DNA of 9,185 nucleotides from an uncultured Ruminococcus sp. Its GTDB lineage: Bacteria > Bacillota > Clostridia > Oscillospirales > Ruminococcaceae. The notes beneath the pieces were generated by a model, which worked only from the letters and a program-made list of their open reading frames with translations, was not told the origin of the DNA and did no database searches. Positions 1 to 6,789 of the stretch are shown in pieces; position 1 is the first letter of the stretch; the number at the start of each line of letters is the position of its first letter. The stretch covers positions 1 through 9,185 of the forward strand of contig CALDFS010000125.1 of the NCBI GenBank assembly GCA_937942105.1, in the 5' to 3' direction. The position numbers and the translations under genes were made by a program.

Positions 1-55
1 GGCAGACGGCAAACGAAAGTGCGACAACATCACAGTTTGAGCCGTCTGCTTACCA
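1..55. repeat. 55-bp hairpin repeat, copy 1
   Basis: This 55-bp stretch recurs without mismatch at 163-217. It contains an inverted repeat: GCAGACGGC at 2-10 pairs with GCCGTCTGC at 41-49, and the stem is extended by AAAC (11-14) with GTTT (35-38) after a 2-nt bulge. It starts at the window edge, so it may be longer or part of a bigger array. Read on the minus strand it begins TGG-TAA, just as in copy 2. No T-run follows the stem on either strand, so it is not a standard terminator. Confidence 0.9.
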
Positions 56-162
56 GCTAATCAAAAGTTCGGCGTTTACGTCCAATAAGCCTAAACAATA
101 GCTTAAAACAGCGAAGAAAGTTTCACATACCGCAAAACTAAGTCCAAAGACGGAGTAAAGGC

Positions 163-217
163 GGCAGACGGCAAACGAAAGTGCGACAACATCACAGTTT
201 GAGCCGTCTGCTTACCA
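163..217. repeat. 55-bp hairpin repeat, copy 2, overlapping the ABC gene 3' end
   Basis: Exact second copy of the repeat at 1-55, offset by 162 bp. The stem arms are 164-172 and 203-211. Its right end runs into the ABC ATPase gene: the last tryptophan codon (215-217) and the TAA stop (212-214) lie inside the repeat, so on that gene's mRNA the hairpin starts directly after the stop. It could affect 3'-end stability, but that is inference. The 107 bp between the copies (56-162) show only weak further similarity, such as a GCAAAAC-type stretch near 132-138. Confidence 0.9.
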
Positions 218-904
218 ACCAATCTCGAAGGCAGTCTTTACCGATTCGTTCTTATTGACCGATTCTATCCTTCCGCTGTTCATTTTTATAACCGTTTTTG
301 CGGTTTGGGCGATGTTTTGGTTGTGGGTTACCATAATAAGAGTGAAGCCAAGCTTTGATTGCAGCTTCAGCATAAAATCCAGCACCTGCCTGCCTGTGGA
401 TTCGTCAAGCGCACCGGTAGGCTCATCGGCAAACAGAACCTTCGGCTTTTTCGCGATAGCCCGCGCGATTGCCACCCTCTGCTGTTCCCCTCCCGATAGC
501 TGGCTTGGGTACTTTGCAAGCTTATCCCCAAGACCTACAGCCTTTATGATATCGCCGTATTCATTATTTGAAGCAAGGTCCGCGCCCATGCGGACGTTCT
601 TTTCGACCGTCATTCCGGGAAGAAGATAGTACTGCTGAAAAACAAACCCGATATTATCCCTGCGGAAGCGGGTCAGGGCGCTGTCAGAGAGGGTGGTAAT
701 ATCCTCGTCTTCATAAAACACGTTTCCGCCGTCCGGGCGTTCAAACCCCGAAAGGATGTTTAAAAGGGTAGATTTGCCCGAGCCGGAAGCTCCCAAAATC
801 ACTGCGCTTTCGCCGTCCTCAATGTCAATGTCTATGCCTCGGAGCGCCTGAAAACGGCTTTCACCCAAGCCGTAGTATTTTACTATGCTTTGTGCGTGTA
901 TCAT
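212..904 (-). CDS. ABC transporter ATP-binding protein, MacB/LolD/FtsE-like
   Basis: Cytoplasmic ATPase of 230 aa, the usual size for a stand-alone subunit that powers a FtsX/MacB-type permease in lipid, lipoprotein, peptide or drug export. All hallmarks are visible: Walker A GASGSGKST at 38-46, Q-loop Gln90, signature LSGGE at 136-140 followed by QQR, Walker B VLFADE at 156-161, D-loop GALD at 164-167 and the switch His194. The start is the ATG at 904, which overlaps the upstream regulator's TGA as ATGA and has an AGGGAG-type ribosome binding site; the frame is open 14 codons further up, but that lies inside the regulator gene. The two genes are probably translationally coupled. The stop codon lies in a 55-bp repeat. 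No permease is present in the window, so the substrate is unknown; a partner beyond the left edge is possible. Confidence 0.92.
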   Translation of the reverse strand: MIHAQSIVKYYGLGESRFQALRGIDIDIEDGESAVILGASGSGKSTLLNILSGFERPDGGNVFYEDEDITTLSDSALTRFRRDNIGFVFQQYYLLPGMTVEKNVRMGADLASNNEYGDIIKAVGLGDKLAKYPSQLSGGEQQRVAIARAIAKKPKVLFADEPTGALDESTGRQVLDFMLKLQSKLGFTLIMVTHNQNIAQTAKTVIKMNSGRIESVNKNESVKTAFEIGW

Positions 905-1479
905 AGCGTGCCATCTCCCTTGATTTTCTTTATCAGACTTGCGCATACCTCGGTCAGCATCCGGCTTATATCATCCACTTCAAAGCTGCACATTTTGGTT
1001 GCGCAAAGGGTTGCTATCCCATGGGAGTATATCCACATGTGATAGTAAAGCCAAAGCGCGGTATCGCGGTCGAAGCCGTATGAGTCTGTGATGGATGCAA
1101 GGATTTCCTCGAAGCTTTCTTCTATAAGCTGCAAGACCTCGCACAGCGGCGGAACGCTCCCGCGCTCGTACATAAAAAGAAGCTGAAATAGCTTTGGCTC
1201 ATTTATTGCGAACAGGATATACTGCACGCCCACGCCCTTGAACTGCGGCGAGCATGCAAGCCCGCGCCTTACATATTCGGCATAAAGCGCTTTTGCTCTG
1301 ATAATAACCTTGCGAACGATTTCGTCCATACCGTTAAACACCGTGAATATCGGGCGGGGAGAGCTTGCAAGGGCATCAGCCAGCGAGCGGGCGGTGAGCG
1401 CTTCCATCCCCTTTGAACGAACTATTTCAAAGGCTGCGGATATGATTTCAGCATCCGTGAATTTGGCTTTCGGCGGCAT
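901..1479 (-). CDS. TetR/AcrR-family transcriptional regulator
   Basis: A 192-aa protein with the size and layout of TetR-family repressors. Residues about 8-54 form the helix-turn-helix DNA-binding domain (TARSLADAL, then the recognition helix and an IFTVFNGMDE-like segment). The rest is an all-helical ligand-binding and dimer domain resembling the WHG-type C-terminal domains. Start ATG at 1479 has an AAGGAG ribosome binding site (1488-1493). The gene is promoter-proximal and overlaps the ABC ATPase start, so it probably represses its own unit and is released by a compound the transporter exports. That role is inferred from position and from the palindromic sites just downstream of the -10 box. 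The ligand is unknown. Several cysteines lie in the C-terminal half, but I draw no conclusion from them. Confidence 0.88.
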   Translation of the reverse strand: MPPKAKFTDAEIISAAFEIVRSKGMEALTARSLADALASSPRPIFTVFNGMDEIVRKVIIRAKALYAEYVRRGLACSPQFKGVGVQYILFAINEPKLFQLLFMYERGSVPPLCEVLQLIEESFEEILASITDSYGFDRDTALWLYYHMWIYSHGIATLCATKMCSFEVDDISRMLTEVCASLIKKIKGDGTL

Positions 1480-1497
1480 AGTAATATCTCCTTAATA

Positions 1498-1525
1498 AAA
1501 ACTTATGTTTTAAAACACTTGTTTT
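1498..1525 (-). promoter_or_regulatory. Tandem palindromic operator, probably for the TetR regulator
   Basis: Two 14-bp palindromes stand head to tail with no gap. Each is AAAAC-N4-GTTTT: 1498-1511 (spacer TTAT) and 1512-1525 (spacer ACTT). Together they form a 28-bp larger dyad centred on TTTTAAAA. The block sits directly downstream of the -10 box and covers the expected transcription start and leader, where a bound repressor would block initiation. Assignment to the adjacent TetR protein is inference from position. Confidence 0.75.
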
Positions 1526-1554
1526 AATATAGCATATATTTTCATTGCTGTCAA
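1526..1554 (-). promoter_or_regulatory. Sigma-A promoter of the TetR-ABC unit
   Basis: On the minus strand there is a -35 TTGACA (1549-1554), a 17-bp spacer and a -10 TATATT (1526-1531). The match to the housekeeping consensus is strong, and the regulator's start codon lies about 47 nt below the -10 box. Confidence 0.85.
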
Positions 1555-1591
1555 GGGGGAAAATGATGCTTTTGCATGAATCGCCCTTGAC
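1550..1591. other. 42-bp dyad overlapping the TetR-ABC -35 box
   Basis: GTCAAGGG (1550-1557) is matched by CCCTTGAC (1584-1591), perfect 8-bp arms. Within the loop, ATGC (1566-1569) and GCAT (1574-1577) form a small inner dyad around TTTT. The left arm includes most of the TTGACA box, so it could be a second regulator site, or the remnant of a mirrored promoter: TTGACG appears at 1587-1592 on the plus strand without a matching -10 at normal spacing. Function unknown. Confidence 0.4.
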
Positions 1592-1620
1592 GCATACCTT
1601 ATTCAGTCAAAAGTTATAAC

Positions 1621-1659
1621 AAAAAGCGATATCAGGAGTTTTTTCCGATATCGCTTTTT
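1621..1659 (-). terminator. Rho-independent terminator of the hrcA-grpE-dnaK-dnaJ operon
   Basis: A 13-bp perfect inverted repeat (1621-1633 with 1647-1659, core GCGATATC) begins 5 nt beyond the dnaJ stop. On the minus strand the stem ends in TTTTT, and GG/CC extends it into the loop. The A- and T-rich arms mean it could also work on plus-strand transcripts, so it may insulate the TetR-ABC unit as well. Confidence 0.92.
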
Positions 1660-1664
1660 ATTTA

Positions 1665-2840
1665 TCAGCTATTCAAATAGTCCTTCATCTTCTCAAAGAA
1701 GCTCTTCTTGCCAGCCTGATTCCTGTCGTCCAGTGAATCGTCAAAGGCTTTCAGCAGGTCAGCCTGCTTCTTTGTAAGATTGCGGGGAACCTCCACCTTT
1801 ACGGTCACGTACTGGTCGCCCCGATCGGTGCGGTAAAGCCGCTTTATGCCCTTGCCCCTCAGTCTGAACACTGTTCCGGTCTGAGTTCCGGCGGGGACGG
1901 TGTATTTAACATTGCCGTCAATAGTCGGCACAACTATTTCATCGCCCAATGTCGCCTGCATGTAGGATATGGGTATCTCGGTGTAAACGTCGAATCCCTC
2001 GCGCTCGAACATATCGTCCTGCTTAACGGTCACCTTTATGTTAAGGTCGCCGTAGCCGCCGCCGTTTATGCCACTGTCGCCCGCGCCCTGAACCTTTAAG
2101 GTCTGACCGTCGTCTATACCGGCGGGTATCTCAACCTCACGCTGCAAAACGCTTCTTACCCTTCCCTGACCGGCGCAGGTGGGGCAGACGTTCTTGATTA
2201 TCTTGCCCTTGCCGCCGCATTTATCGCAGGGGCGGGTGGTCTGGAACACGCCGAACGCAGTGCGCTGGTTGACCTTTACCGTTCCCGTACCATGACAGTC
2301 CGGGCAGGTTTCGGCGCTTGTTCCGGCTTTAGCTCCTGTTCCGTGGCAGTCCGGGCAGGATTCATAGCGCGTTACCTTTACCTGCTTGCGTGTGCCCTTG
2401 CAGGCTTCCATAAAGCTTATGGTAAGGTTGGCGCGAATATCCTGACCTCTGCGTGATGCATTTGGGTTCGCCCTCTGCGAGCCGCCGAATCCGCCGCCGA
2501 AGAAGCTTTCAAATATATCCCCAACGTCTCCGAATCCGCCAAAGCCGCCGAATCCGCCCGAGCCATAGCTGCCGCCGTATGCTGAGCCGCCCTGACCTGC
2601 GCCATAGGTGGGGTCTACCCCGGCAAAGCCGAACTGGTCATATCTTGCGCGCTTATCCTTGTCAGAAAGGACCTCGTAAGCCTCGTTGATCTCCTTGAAC
2701 TTCGCTTCGGCGTCCTTATCATCAGGGTGAAGGTCGGGGTGGTATTTTTTTGCAAGCGCTCTGTAGGCGTGCTTCAGCTCATCATCGGAAGCGCTCTTTG
2801 AAACGCCTAAGACCTCATAATAATCTCTTTTGTCTGCCAT
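1665..2840 (-). CDS. dnaJ: Chaperone protein DnaJ (type I Hsp40)
   Basis: A 391-aa co-chaperone that delivers unfolded proteins to DnaK and stimulates its ATPase in the cytoplasm. The full type I architecture is visible: an N-terminal J domain with the HPD motif at 34-36, a Gly/Phe-rich linker at about 79-121, four zinc-binding CxxCxGxG repeats at 162-169, 179-186, 205-212 and 219-226, then the C-terminal substrate-binding and dimer domains. Length is normal for the family. The start ATG at 2840 has a GGAG ribosome binding site 9 nt upstream. It is the last gene of the heat-shock operon, 133 nt after dnaK, and is followed at once by a strong terminator. Genes often found after dnaJ in Firmicutes, such as prmA, are not here. 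Confidence 0.98.
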   Translation of the reverse strand: MADKRDYYEVLGVSKSASDDELKHAYRALAKKYHPDLHPDDKDAEAKFKEINEAYEVLSDKDKRARYDQFGFAGVDPTYGAGQGGSAYGGSYGSGGFGGFGGFGDVGDIFESFFGGGFGGSQRANPNASRRGQDIRANLTISFMEACKGTRKQVKVTRYESCPDCHGTGAKAGTSAETCPDCHGTGTVKVNQRTAFGVFQTTRPCDKCGGKGKIIKNVCPTCAGQGRVRSVLQREVEIPAGIDDGQTLKVQGAGDSGINGGGYGDLNIKVTVKQDDMFEREGFDVYTEIPISYMQATLGDEIVVPTIDGNVKYTVPAGTQTGTVFRLRGKGIKRLYRTDRGDQYVTVKVEVPRNLTKKQADLLKAFDDSLDDRNQAGKKSFFEKMKDYLNS

Positions 2841-2876
2841 CGTAAAAAACTCCGTTGAAACTCGATAAGAAACTTT

Positions 2877-2908
2877 CCCAAGGCACTGAAATTATCACGC
2901 GCCTTGGG
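2877..2908 (-). promoter_or_regulatory. Stem-loop in the dnaK-dnaJ gap
   Basis: CCCAAGGC (2877-2884) pairs with GCCTTGGG (2901-2908), a perfect 8-bp stem with a 16-nt loop. On the minus strand it is followed by AAAGTTTCTT rather than a clean T-run, so it is more likely a partial terminator, processing site or stabilising hairpin than a full stop. A second small dyad, including the 12-bp palindrome ATCCCGCGGGAT (2961-2972), lies just after the dnaK stop. Such elements could lower dnaJ output relative to dnaK; that is inference. Confidence 0.5.
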
Positions 2909-2973
2909 TCTGTTTGGTTATCGTTTATATTGATTGGTTGTGATATTATCTTTCGGGATCATCCCGCGGGATA

Positions 2974-4821
2974 TCAGTTAGCGTCAGTGAACTCAGCGTC
3001 TACAACGTTATCGTCTCCGCCGTTGCCGGGGTTGTATCCGCCCTGATTGCCACCCTGCGGACCCTGCTGTTGCTGCTGCTGAGCGGCGGCCTGCTGGTAT
3101 ACCTTTGTGGCGATGCCCTGAATGCTCGTCTCAAGCTCCTTCTGCTTGGTCTTGATAAGCTCCATGTCGCTGCCCTTAAGAGCTTCTTCCAAAGCGGCAA
3201 TCTTGGCCTCGCAGTCTGACTTATCGCTTGCCGCAACCTTGTCGCCGAACTCTTCAAGCGATTTCTTTGACTGGAATACGAGCTGGTCAGCCTGGTTTCT
3301 TGCGTCAACATCCTCGCGCTTCTTCTTGTCCTCGGCAGCGAATGCCTCAGCCTCGCGAACTGCCTTGTCGATATCCTCCTTAGACATGTTGGTGGATGAT
3401 GTGATGGTTATATCCTGCTGTTTGCCGGTGCCCAGATCCTTTGCGGAAACATGAACAATGCCGTTAGCGTCTATATCAAATGTGACCTCAATCTGAGGGA
3501 TTCCTCTGGGAGCAGGGGCAATACCATCCAGTCTGAACATGCCGAGCTGCTTGTTATCCTTTGCAAATTCGCGCTCGCCCTGCAAAACGTTTATATCAAC
3601 AGCGGTCTGATTGTCTGCCGCGGTGGAGAATATCTGGGTCTTCTTGGTGGGTATAGTGGTGTTTCTGTCGATAATCTTGGTGCAAACGCCGCCCATGGTT
3701 TCAAGTCCGAGTGAAAGGGGAGTAACATCGAGAAGGAGCAAGCCTTCCTTAACGTCTCCGCCTAAAACGCCGCCCTGATATGCTGCACCCAGTGCAACAC
3801 ATTCATCCGGGTTGATGCCCTTGAACGGCTCCTTGCCGGTAAGCTTTCTTACAGCCTCAACAACAGCGGGGATTCTCGAAGAGCCGCCGACCATCAGAAC
3901 CTTGTTTATATCCGATGTGGAAAGTCCGCTGTCCGAAAGAGCCTGCTTAACAGGACCAACGGTTGCTTCAACCAAATCTGCGGTGATTTCATTGAACTTA
4001 GCCTGAGTCAAAGTGTAGTCAAGGTGCTTGGGACCTGTAGCGTCAGCAGTGATGAACGGCAGGTTGATGTTCGAGGAAGGAACGTTTGAAAGCTCAATCT
4101 TAGCCTTTTCAGCTGCTTCCTTCAATCTCTGCATAGCCATCTTATCCTTGGAAAGGTCAATGCCGTCTGTCTTCTTGAACTCGTTTACCAGAAGGTCAAT
4201 AATCCTCTGGTCAAAATCGTCGCCGCCAAGGTGGTTGTTGCCGGCAGTCGCCAGAACTTCGGTAACTCCGTCGCCCATCTCGATGATGGAGACGTCGAAG
4301 GTGCCGCCGCCAAGGTCGTAAACCATAACCTTCTGCTCCTCTTCCTTATCGATACCGTAGGAAAGGGCAGCAGCAGTAGGCTCGTTTATGATACGTCTTA
4401 CATTAAGACCGGCAATCTGACCTGCATCCTTGGTTGCCTGGCGCTGAGCGTCGGTAAAGTAGGCGGGAACTGTAATAACAGCCTCGGTTACCTTTTCGCC
4501 GAGGTAAGCTTCTGCGTCTGCCTTGAGCTTTTGCAGAATCATTGCGCTGATTTCCTGAGGGGTGTAGGTCTTGCCGCCGAGGGTTGCCTTGTAATCAGAG
4601 CCCATGTGGCGCTTGATGGAAATAACTGTATTGTCGAAATTGACAACAGCCTGCCTTTTTGCGACCTGACCAACAAGTCTGTCGCCGTTCTTTGAGATAC
4701 CTACAACTGAGGGAGTGGTTCTTGCGCCCTCACTGTTGGGGATAACTACCGCTTCGCCGCCTTCCATAACGGCAACGCAGGAATTGGTTGTACCAAGGTC
4801 TATACCTATGATTTTTGACAT
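2974..4821 (-). CDS. dnaK: Chaperone protein DnaK (Hsp70)
   Basis: A 615-aa ATP-driven chaperone of the cytoplasm, working with DnaJ and GrpE. The nucleotide-binding domain shows GIDLGTTNS at 6-14, VYDLGGGTFDVSI at 167-179 and LMVGGSSRIP at 309-318. The interdomain linker DVTPLSLG is at 365-372, followed by the beta-sandwich substrate domain and helical lid. The tail is a poly-Gln and Gly/Asn-rich linker ending in DAEFTDAN, a shorter and less charged variant of the usual acidic DnaK end. Its length near 610 fits Firmicutes DnaKs, which lack the lobe insertion found in Gram-negative homologues. The start ATG at 4821 has an AAGGAG ribosome binding site. The gene lies 121 nt after grpE, and that gap carries alternative hairpins. 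Confidence 0.99.
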   Translation of the reverse strand: MSKIIGIDLGTTNSCVAVMEGGEAVVIPNSEGARTTPSVVGISKNGDRLVGQVAKRQAVVNFDNTVISIKRHMGSDYKATLGGKTYTPQEISAMILQKLKADAEAYLGEKVTEAVITVPAYFTDAQRQATKDAGQIAGLNVRRIINEPTAAALSYGIDKEEEQKVMVYDLGGGTFDVSIIEMGDGVTEVLATAGNNHLGGDDFDQRIIDLLVNEFKKTDGIDLSKDKMAMQRLKEAAEKAKIELSNVPSSNINLPFITADATGPKHLDYTLTQAKFNEITADLVEATVGPVKQALSDSGLSTSDINKVLMVGGSSRIPAVVEAVRKLTGKEPFKGINPDECVALGAAYQGGVLGGDVKEGLLLLDVTPLSLGLETMGGVCTKIIDRNTTIPTKKTQIFSTAADNQTAVDINVLQGEREFAKDNKQLGMFRLDGIAPAPRGIPQIEVTFDIDANGIVHVSAKDLGTGKQQDITITSSTNMSKEDIDKAVREAEAFAAEDKKKREDVDARNQADQLVFQSKKSLEEFGDKVAASDKSDCEAKIAALEEALKGSDMELIKTKQKELETSIQGIATKVYQQAAAQQQQQQGPQGGNQGGYNPGNGGDDNVVDAEFTDAN

Positions 4822-4871
4822 AATATTTTCTCTCCTTTGAGTTTAAAGTTTTTACTTAATAATGTATATAT

Positions 4872-4934
4872 AAACAGCTCCGGCGGTTTCTAAAACAGCT
4901 TTATCTGCTTTTTTTACGCCTTAGCCGCTGTTTT
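4872..4934 (-). promoter_or_regulatory. Alternative hairpins in the dnaK leader (grpE-dnaK gap)
   Basis: One arm, GCTGTTTT on the plus strand at 4927-4934, can pair with either AAAACAGC (4892-4899) or AAACAGC (4872-4878). In the mRNA the first pairing gives an 8-bp stem ending in UUUU, terminator-like. The second gives a 7-bp stem with extra CGGC/GCCG pairing next to it. The two cannot form together. This could be an attenuator, a processing site or a stabilising 5' structure for dnaK mRNA. The base-pairing is seen; the function is inferred. Confidence 0.45.
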
Positions 4935-4942
4935 TGTGATTA

Positions 4943-5542
4943 TTATACGTTCGCAACCATTACCATTGCGTGTCTTATAACCCTGTCGCCGCGCTTATAG
5001 CCCTTCTGGAAGACCTGCGCCACAACGTTCTCGCCTAAGTTTTCATCCTCAATCCGGCTTACAGCGTTTTCAAGGTTGGGGTCAAACGTCTCGCCCACTC
5101 TGTCTATAACCTCAACCCCGAGCTTTTTGAAGGCTTCGCCCAGCTGGGTGTATATCATCTTAACGCCCGACTTGTACTTCTCATCGGTGGTTTCGGTGTG
5201 CAAAGCGCGCTCGAAATTATCAGCCATCGGCAGGAATGCTTCGACCGCCTTTGCGGTTGCTTCGGGGTAGATATCCGCCTTTTCCTTTACAGAGCGCTTG
5301 CGGAAGTTATCGTATTCCGCCATCAGCCTTAGATATTTGTCCTTGTACTCGGCAAGCTCCTTCTGAGCGGCTTCCAGGTCCGCCTTTGCCTTTTCAAGCT
5401 CCTCCTTTATGGGGTCTTTCTCCTCAGCCGTGGTTTTATCAGCCTGACTTTCCGTTTCGGAAGACACGTTTTCCGCAGTTTCGACTTCCGTCTCTGCCTC
5501 AGGCGCGTTCTTGATTTCTTCGTTTTCGTTTTTCTTACTCAT
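4943..5542 (-). CDS. grpE: Nucleotide exchange factor GrpE
   Basis: A 199-aa cytoplasmic dimer that releases ADP from DnaK and so resets the chaperone cycle. The first 45 or so residues are acidic and low-complexity, as in many Firmicutes GrpE proteins. A long charged coiled coil follows (about 44-85, including YLRLMAEYDNFRKR). The C-terminal beta domain carries the family signature from FDPN (153-156) through GYKRGDRVIRHAMVMV. The preferred start is the ATG at 5542: it overlaps the hrcA stop by 8 nt and has an AGAGG-type site about 12 nt upstream. Three ATGs lie up to 24 nt further upstream, in frame, inside hrcA, and have poorer spacing. The overlap suggests translational coupling to hrcA. 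Confidence 0.97.
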   Translation of the reverse strand: MSKKNENEEIKNAPEAETEVETAENVSSETESQADKTTAEEKDPIKEELEKAKADLEAAQKELAEYKDKYLRLMAEYDNFRKRSVKEKADIYPEATAKAVEAFLPMADNFERALHTETTDEKYKSGVKMIYTQLGEAFKKLGVEVIDRVGETFDPNLENAVSRIEDENLGENVVAQVFQKGYKRGDRVIRHAMVMVANV

Positions 5543-6611
5543 CTTCGTTTTCATCCTCTGCATCATTGTCGTTGTATATTATATCGTCGTTAGTTGAAAG
5601 AATTTCGGTGATCTTATCGGTGAAATATTCAACATAAGGGATAATCTTTTTGTAATCCAGTCTCATCGGACCTATAACGCCCAAATGCCCGGCAACCTTA
5701 CCGTCCTTTAAGAAATTCGAGCTTACAAGGCTTGAATTTCCGACAAGGAAGTTTTCATCCTCCTCCGAGAAAAGAACGTGGATTCCGCTGAAGCTGTCGT
5801 CCATCAGTCTTCTAAGCTCATCGCCGTTGTCAAAGAAGCTTATCAGCTCCCGCGAGTCGATATCCTTGCAGTCCAAAAGATTCCGCGCGCCGCTTATATC
5901 AACATCCCGCTTTGATATCTCCTTAGACATATCGAATATTCCCTGAACCAAGGGGGACATTGCAATAAGATATGTTCCCATGGCGGTTTCAAGCTTTTCA
6001 AGCATTTCATCGCTAAGAACTCCCAGCGGCACGCCCTCTAAATTCTGCTTTACAAAGCTTGTGAAGTATTCAAGCTGTTCGTTGGTCAGATCAAGCTCCA
6101 GCCGGCAGGTGCGGTTCTTGATCTTGCCGGTGGAGGTTATCATAAGAAGCACATAAAGCCGCTTGCCGGTGGGTATAACCTCTACCTTGGATATTACCGA
6201 GAACTTGGGGTTTTCGCTCGAAACAAACGAAGCGCAGCTTGTTATCTTTGCCAGAGCCTTTGAAGCGGATTTAACCAGCCTTTCCTCGGAATACTCGTTT
6301 TCGGGGAGCATGTCGTCAAGCTGCTGCTTTTCCTCGTCGGAAAGGGGATTTGTCTGCAATAGCCTATCCACATACAGCCTATAGCCAGTATAGGTGGGAA
6401 CTCTGCCCGCCGAGGTGTGCGGCTGTTCAAGGTAGCCCTGCTTTTCAAGCTCCGCCATTTCGTTGCGGATGGTCGCGCTGGAGGCGTTTATATAGCTCAT
6501 AATAGCCTTGGAGCCTACAGGCTCGCCGGTTCTTATATATTCGTCCACAACCGCCGCAAGGATACGCAGCTTCCTATCATCCAAATCTCTCACCCCAAAC
6601 ATGCTTGGCAA
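5535..6611 (-). CDS. hrcA: Heat-inducible transcription repressor HrcA
   Basis: A DNA-binding repressor of class I heat-shock genes that acts on CIRCE and needs GroE to stay active in known Firmicutes. The N-terminal winged helix-turn-helix spans about residues 8-70 (YIRTGEPVGSK, then SATIRNEM and HTSAGRVPT), followed by the family's GAF-like and dimerisation regions. The acidic tail DAEDENEDE is typical in style. At 358 aa it is slightly longer than the usual 340-350. Two starts are credible: TTG at 6611, with AAGG 7 nt upstream, and ATG at 6602, which lacks a good ribosome binding site. I give the TTG form, but the choice is not certain. It is first in the operon, so it represses itself. 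The CIRCE lies just upstream of its start. Confidence 0.97.
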   Translation of the reverse strand: MPSMFGVRDLDDRKLRILAAVVDEYIRTGEPVGSKAIMSYINASSATIRNEMAELEKQGYLEQPHTSAGRVPTYTGYRLYVDRLLQTNPLSDEEKQQLDDMLPENEYSEERLVKSASKALAKITSCASFVSSENPKFSVISKVEVIPTGKRLYVLLMITSTGKIKNRTCRLELDLTNEQLEYFTSFVKQNLEGVPLGVLSDEMLEKLETAMGTYLIAMSPLVQGIFDMSKEISKRDVDISGARNLLDCKDIDSRELISFFDNGDELRRLMDDSFSGIHVLFSEEDENFLVGNSSLVSSNFLKDGKVAGHLGVIGPMRLDYKKIIPYVEYFTDKITEILSTNDDIIYNDNDAEDENEDE

Positions 6612-6627
6612 TTAAAAGCCTTAAGTG

Positions 6628-6654
6628 TTAGCACTCAATATCTCCGAGTGCTAA
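6628..6654 (-). promoter_or_regulatory. CIRCE operator (HrcA-binding site)
   Basis: A perfect match to the CIRCE consensus TTAGCACTC-N9-GAGTGCTAA, with spacer AATATCTCC. It lies between the hrcA promoter and the hrcA start, covering the expected transcription start. As it is transcribed, it also forms a 9-bp hairpin in the leader mRNA. Confidence 0.98.
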
Positions 6655-6659
6655 TATAT

Positions 6660-6687
6660 AGTATAACCATTTTTACGCAGATGTCAA
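6660..6687 (-). promoter_or_regulatory. Sigma-A promoter of the hrcA operon
   Basis: On the minus strand: -35 TTGACA (6682-6687), 16-bp spacer, -10 TATACT (6660-6665). The CIRCE follows 5 bp downstream of the -10 box, the normal arrangement for HrcA repression. Confidence 0.9.
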
Positions 6688-6691
6688 GGGG

Positions 6692-6718
6692 TTTTTGAAA
6701 TTTTTTCAGGATTTTTTT
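6692..6718. promoter_or_regulatory. Phased A/T tracts between divergent promoters
   Basis: Three tracts, T5 (6692-6696), AAATTTTTT (6698-6706) and T7 (6712-6718), have centres roughly one helical turn apart. Such phasing can bend DNA. Seen from hrcA, the tracts lie just upstream of the -35 box as A-runs, where UP elements bind RNA polymerase alpha subunits. From the hicB side they are separated from the -35 by a GC-rich block. Confidence 0.5.
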
Positions 6719-6736
6719 GCGCCGCCGCCATGAGTA

Positions 6737-6765
6737 TTGACATATACACATTTTGTGTGTATAAT
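6737..6765 (+). promoter_or_regulatory. Perfect-consensus promoter of the HicB gene with internal dyad
   Basis: TTGACA (6737-6742), exactly 17 bp, then TATAAT (6760-6765): a full match to the housekeeping sigma consensus. The spacer and -10 hold a perfect inverted repeat, TATACACA (6743-6750) and TGTGTATA (6756-6763), with a 5-nt centre. This is the likely operator of a repressor, and the HicB product with its ribbon-helix-helix domain is the obvious candidate. That assignment is inference. Confidence 0.9.
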
Positions 6766-6789
6766 CGAAGAAAAGGAGGATGATCTGCA

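Noticed and set aside
50..211. A 53-codon open frame continuing past the ABC gene stop
   Set aside because: There is no start codon with a ribosome binding site, and both ends fall in the repeat. I treat it as a property of the repeat unit, not a gene.
1..217. CRISPR array
   Set aside because: Only two repeat copies are seen, the repeat is 55 bp and the interval between copies is 107 bp, all outside normal CRISPR proportions. No cas genes are present.
2417..2605. Minus-strand frame rich in Ala inside dnaJ
   Set aside because: It is an out-of-frame reading of the GC-rich Gly/Phe linker of DnaJ, with no independent start signals.
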